A stretch of 33,024 nucleotides of DNA from an uncultured Acidobacteriota bacterium (GTDB lineage: Bacteria; Acidobacteriota; UBA6911; RPQK01; JAJDTT01): contig CATOST010000044.1 in assembly GCA_951812665.1 (NCBI GenBank), positions 1 to 33,024 of the forward strand. The letters are read 5' to 3'. The notes beneath the pieces are model-generated. The model saw nothing but the letters and a program-made list of their open reading frames with translations. It searched no databases and was not told where the DNA came from. This document shows, piece after piece, positions 29,702-33,024 of the stretch; position 1 is the stretch's first letter; every line of letters starts with the position of its first letter. The translations under genes were made by a program, and so were the position numbers.

Positions 29702-31147
29702 TCATGCCATGATTCCGTGGGCCACGCGTCCGTGCACGTCGGTCAGACGGAAATCCCGCCCTCCATACCGGTACGTCAGCCTCGTGTGGTCGAGACCCAG
29801 CAGATGCAGGATGGTGGCATGCAGGTCGTGCAGATGCATCCGGTTCTCCACCGCATGGTAGCCGAATTCATCGGTGGCGCCGTAGATCATCCCCGGTTTG
29901 ACCCCGCCTCCGGCCATCCACATGGTGTATCCGTACGGATTGTGGTCCCTGCCGTCCCCTTCAGCAAACGGAGTGCGGCCGAACTCGCCGCCCCAGAGTA
30001 CCAGCGTATCCTGCAACAGGCCCCGGGCCCTCAGGTCCGTCAGCAGCCCGGCGATGGGCTTGTCGACTTCACGCGCATTCTTGGCGTGAACTCGGGCGAG
30101 CTGGCTGTGCTGATCCCACAGAATCGAGCCGGGCTCGTAGTTGCTGTGGGAACATTGCACGAAACGGACTCCGCGTTCGATCAACCGCCGAGCCAACAGG
30201 CACTGCCAGGCAAAGTCTTCGGTGGCCTTGTCGTCGAGTCCGTACAGCTTCCGGGTCGCCTCCGATTCCTTGTCGACGTCGAAGACCTCCTGCCCTTCGA
30301 GTTGCATTCGTGAGGCCAATTCGAAGGCCTGGATACGGGATTCCAGCTTGGGATCGGAATCTCTTTCCAAGGCGTGTCGCCAGTTCATCTTCTGCAGCAT
30401 CTCGAATTCATAGCGCTGCTGCTCCCGAGTCATTCCCCGGGTCAACAGGTGCTCGATGGGCTCGTCCCTGAGGTCCCGCAGGGGCATCTTGTCGAGCCCC
30501 AGCGGGATGCCCTGATAGGCCCCCGGAAGGAAGGCCTAACCCCAATGTTTGGACCCGCCGTGATAGAGCGACGGTTTGACGGTAATGAATCCCGGCAGGT
30601 TCCGATTCTCGCTTCCCAGGCCGTAGAGGACCCAGGAACCGAAGCTCGGACGGCTGAAGTTGAGGGTTCCCGTGTTCATCTGGAGAATGGCGCTGCCGTG
30701 GTCGACGCCGTCGCTCACCATGGAACGGATGACGCAGAGCTCATCCGCCAATTCGCCGACTTCGGGAAAGAGATCGCTCACGGGAATGCCGCTCTCCCCG
30801 TACCGCTTGAATCCCCAGGGCGACTTCATCAGACCGCCTTTGTAGGACGGGTTGAACGAAAGCGAGAGTTTGAAGGGAATCGGTTTCCCGTGGTCCTGCT
30901 CCAGGCGCGGCTTGGGGTCGAAGGTATCCAGGTGGGACGGTCCGCCGTGCATGAAGAGGAAGATCACCCGCTTGGCGCGAGGAGTGAGGTGGGGTGGTTT
31001 CGGAGCCAGCGGATTGTGGGAGGACGAGGTGGCGGACAGCCTCGTCTCCTCGGCCAGCAATGCCGAAAGGCTCAGGGCCCCGAATCCGCATGCCGCCCGG
31101 CGCAGCAGAGCCCGCCTTGGAATCGCTCTTGGCACCGCAGGTTCCAT
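29702..31147 (-). pseudogene. DUF1501 protein with an in-frame stop (single-base nonsense)
   Basis: Starts at ATG 31147 after AAAGAGAGA; the Tat-type signal is RRALLRRAACGFG followed by LSALL. The reading frame matches the family (FLFMHGGPSHLDTFDPKP, SGIPVSDLFPEVGELAD, LCVIRSMVSDGVDHGSA, RPSFGSWVLYGLG). At codon 204 (30536-30538) TAG stands where the family has serine (GSKHWG-stop-AFLPGAYQGIPLG). The same frame then continues without break to 29702 (GGEFGRTPFAEGDGRDHNPYG, DLHATILHLLGLD). Total 481 codons. DUF1501 proteins are exported sulfatase/phosphatase-fold-like proteins usually paired with PSD1 genes; function unknown. It is downstream of a DUF1549/DUF1553 gene. The stop could be real or a base-call error. 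Confidence 0.82.
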
Positions 31148-31200
31148 TCTCTCTTTGGTTCCCCGTCCAGGCGATCGATGGTCCCGGTCGCCGGACTCCG

Positions 31201-33024
31201 TCAATCGACGTAGTGAAACTCGTTCGACCCCATGATCAGCCGGCAGAGACTGTGCCAAGCGCTGGTCTCGTGATCGGAATTCCCGGACCCCGGATAATCA
31301 CGAACATAGGCCAACATAATTTTCGCCTCGTCGGGACCCGGGTTTCGACCCAGAGTGATCCGGTAGGCCTGCTCCACCCGCGCCATGTCGTCCGAGTTCG
31401 ATCCCAGCAGGAAATCCGCAAGCGTACGGGACTGACGGTGAATGAAGTCACTGTTCATCATGAACAAGGCCTGGGGAGCAATGTTGGTCTCGGTTCGCCG
31501 CGCCGTGCTGGCGGTGGGGTCGACGAAATCGAAAAGCCTCAAGACACTCGGCAGCTTGTTTCGAATCAAGGGGAAATAGACGCTCCGGCGTCGAATTCTT
31601 CCTGGCTCCAGCTCCGGGTAAGCGTCGCCCTTGAGCTTGGATTCAATCTGGCCCCCCATGGTCAAATCCAAGGCGCCGGAAACGGCCAGAAAAGAATCAC
31701 GCATCTCCTCCACACTGAGACGGCGTCGATTGAAGCGGCTGAGGAGCCGATTGTCCCGGGTCTTTTTCGACGGCGTGCGGAGTCCGCAAACTGCTCATCC
31801 GGTACGTGTTCGACGACATGATGAGGCGGTGGATTTTCTTGATCGACCAGCCGGTCCGGACGAATCGGACGGCCAGGACGTCGAGCAGTTCCGGGTGTGT
31901 CGGCGGCTCGCCGGTGGTCCCGAAGTTGTTGGGGGTGCGGACCAGGCCTTCACCGAAGTGCCACTGCCAGATCCGGTTCACCATGACCCGGCTGGTGAGC
32001 GCATGGTCGGGCCGGACCAACCACTCGGCCAACTCCTTGCGGCCGCTGCCGCGGGCAATGGCCGGCTGCCGGTCTCCCGCAAGCACGACGGGGAACTGTT
32101 TCGGCACCAGGTCTCCGAGGCTCCTGGGATCGCCGCGGAGCAACACTCTCTGGTCCACTCTCTCGCCCTCGGCCACGGCACAGGCCATGGGCGGCGCCGG
32201 AGGAGAAGCCTGCTCCAGATCCCGGATCTCCTTTTTTAGGGCAGACAGGCCGGCTACCACCGCCGGCGGCAAGAGCGAGTCCCTCTCTTCATCCGGGAAA
32301 GCAAAGGGACCCCGGATCGAAGGCTTCCCGAATGGAGTGTCGCCATGGTACGTGACTTCGGCGAAGAACCGGGCCTTGTCGTCTTCCCCGCTGAACACCG
32401 ACTCGGGTCCCTCGAGTGACGGCTTGTCCGGGAGTTTCTCACCCTTGAATGCGGCCCGGCCAACCGCATCCTTCCACGCCTTCAATTCTTGGGTCCAGCG
32501 GGTCCGGATGTCCTCGTAGATGGCTCGGTACTCCGTTGCGAGATTGCTCGCCGCCGCACCATCGACCCGGCGCCAGTCCTCCAAATAGGGCCTGAAATCG
32601 CCGCGCGGGTTGAGATAGTCCACCCATCTCCCGAGAATGCCCGAGTTCAGGGCCTGCTCCCGGGCCACCCCTTGCAGGTCTTCCCCTCCCTGGTAAAGCC
32701 TCCGGGCCGCCACCATGTAAGCGGCGAAACGGGGCAGCAGTTGGTCACGCACATAGGCGGCCACGGCGATTTCTTGCGTGGCCTCGAGAAGTTTCTGCTT
32801 GACTTCGATGACGCGCCGGCTCCTCCGATACCGCTGATATTCGTCCCGGGAGACCAGTGGAGCGAAGTAGATCTCGGAAACCTTGGGCTCCACGTTCACA
32901 AAATTCTTGGTGCTGGCGAATATGGATACCAATGAGTAGTAATCCCGGGTGGTTATGGGATCGAACTTGTGGTCATGGCAGCGGGCGCAGGCAACCGTCA
33001 GACCCAGAAAGGCTTTGGTGAGGG
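31201..33024 (-). pseudogene. DUF1549/DUF1553 (PSD1) protein, 5' end outside the window and one frameshift
   Basis: The visible part begins in the C-terminal end of DUF1549 (VACARCHDHKFDPITTRDYYSL, with a CxxCH) and runs through a linker to DUF1553 (SRVMVNRIWQWHFGEGLVRT, NNFGTTGEPPTHPELLDVL). At the A5 run (five T on the plus strand, 31763-31767) there is one base too many: with four A the protein reads VEKTRDNRLLSRFNRRRLSV and continues into MRDSFLAVSGALDLTMGG and the end NEFHYVD at 31201. The frameshift may be a sequencing error. The gene continues off the right edge. It is followed by the DUF1501 gene after 53 bp, the usual pairing. Confidence 0.85.

Noticed and set aside
28049..30313. 754-codon open frame on the plus strand
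   Set aside because: Antisense to the ceramidase-like and DUF1501 genes, whose zinc and export motifs are clear.

Overview
The window is GC-rich (about 60-65%) and bacterial. The PSD1-type proteins (cytochrome-like domain plus DUF1549/DUF1553), a Tat-exported DUF1501 protein, a neutral-ceramidase-like protein, several enolase-superfamily enzymes and a cyclase-family hydrolase together suggest Acidobacteriota, or else Planctomycetota or Verrucomicrobiota. This is inferred from gene content; no rRNA or other phylogenetic marker is present. No tRNA, rRNA or CRISPR array was seen.

Region 1 (1-5616) is mobile and decaying DNA. A DUF6788 gene is followed, with overlapping TGATG stop/start, by an ISKra4-type transposase gene. 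An intact IS1380-family element (1222-2979, 16-bp imperfect inverted repeats, TTAG target duplication) has landed in that transposase. Next comes an HTH-ImmA/IrrE metallopeptidase gene followed by a start-less, truncated DUF4411 (PIN-like) gene, cut off by a REP-like palindrome.

Region 2 (5617-11389) holds envelope and regulatory genes: a secreted MORN-like repeat protein, a membrane-anchored metallo-beta-lactamase-fold hydrolase, an ECF sigma cassette (membrane protein, sigma factor, overlapping membrane protein, DUF4097 protein), a PA2779-like small protein, and a membrane protein/winged-helix regulator pair with a tandem palindromic operator.

Region 3 (11390-21384) is a long minus-strand metabolic cluster. 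In transcription order it encodes a 2-oxoacid dehydrogenase E2, succinyl-CoA-ligase-like beta and alpha subunits, a one-cluster ferredoxin-like protein, E1 beta, E1 alpha, a DapB/diaminopentanoate-dehydrogenase-like oxidoreductase, an enolase-superfamily enzyme and a steroid 5-alpha-reductase homologue. A RhaT-family transporter diverges from E2 across only 38 bp. The set suggests uptake of a sugar or sugar acid, oxidative decarboxylation of a 2-oxoacid to an acyl-CoA, and ATP recovery by the ligase. This is the most interesting candidate system here.

Region 4 (21385-33024) is a catabolic neighbourhood: a secreted cyclase-family hydrolase, a large PSD1 protein, a second enolase-superfamily enzyme, an SDR, a ceramidase-like hydrolase, a DUF1501 protein with an internal stop, and a DUF1549/DUF1553 protein with a frameshift that runs off the right edge. 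Several genes carry single-base indels in homopolymer runs. Sequencing error is a likely explanation for those in host genes. Short G/C-rich hairpin repeats sit in many intergenic gaps.
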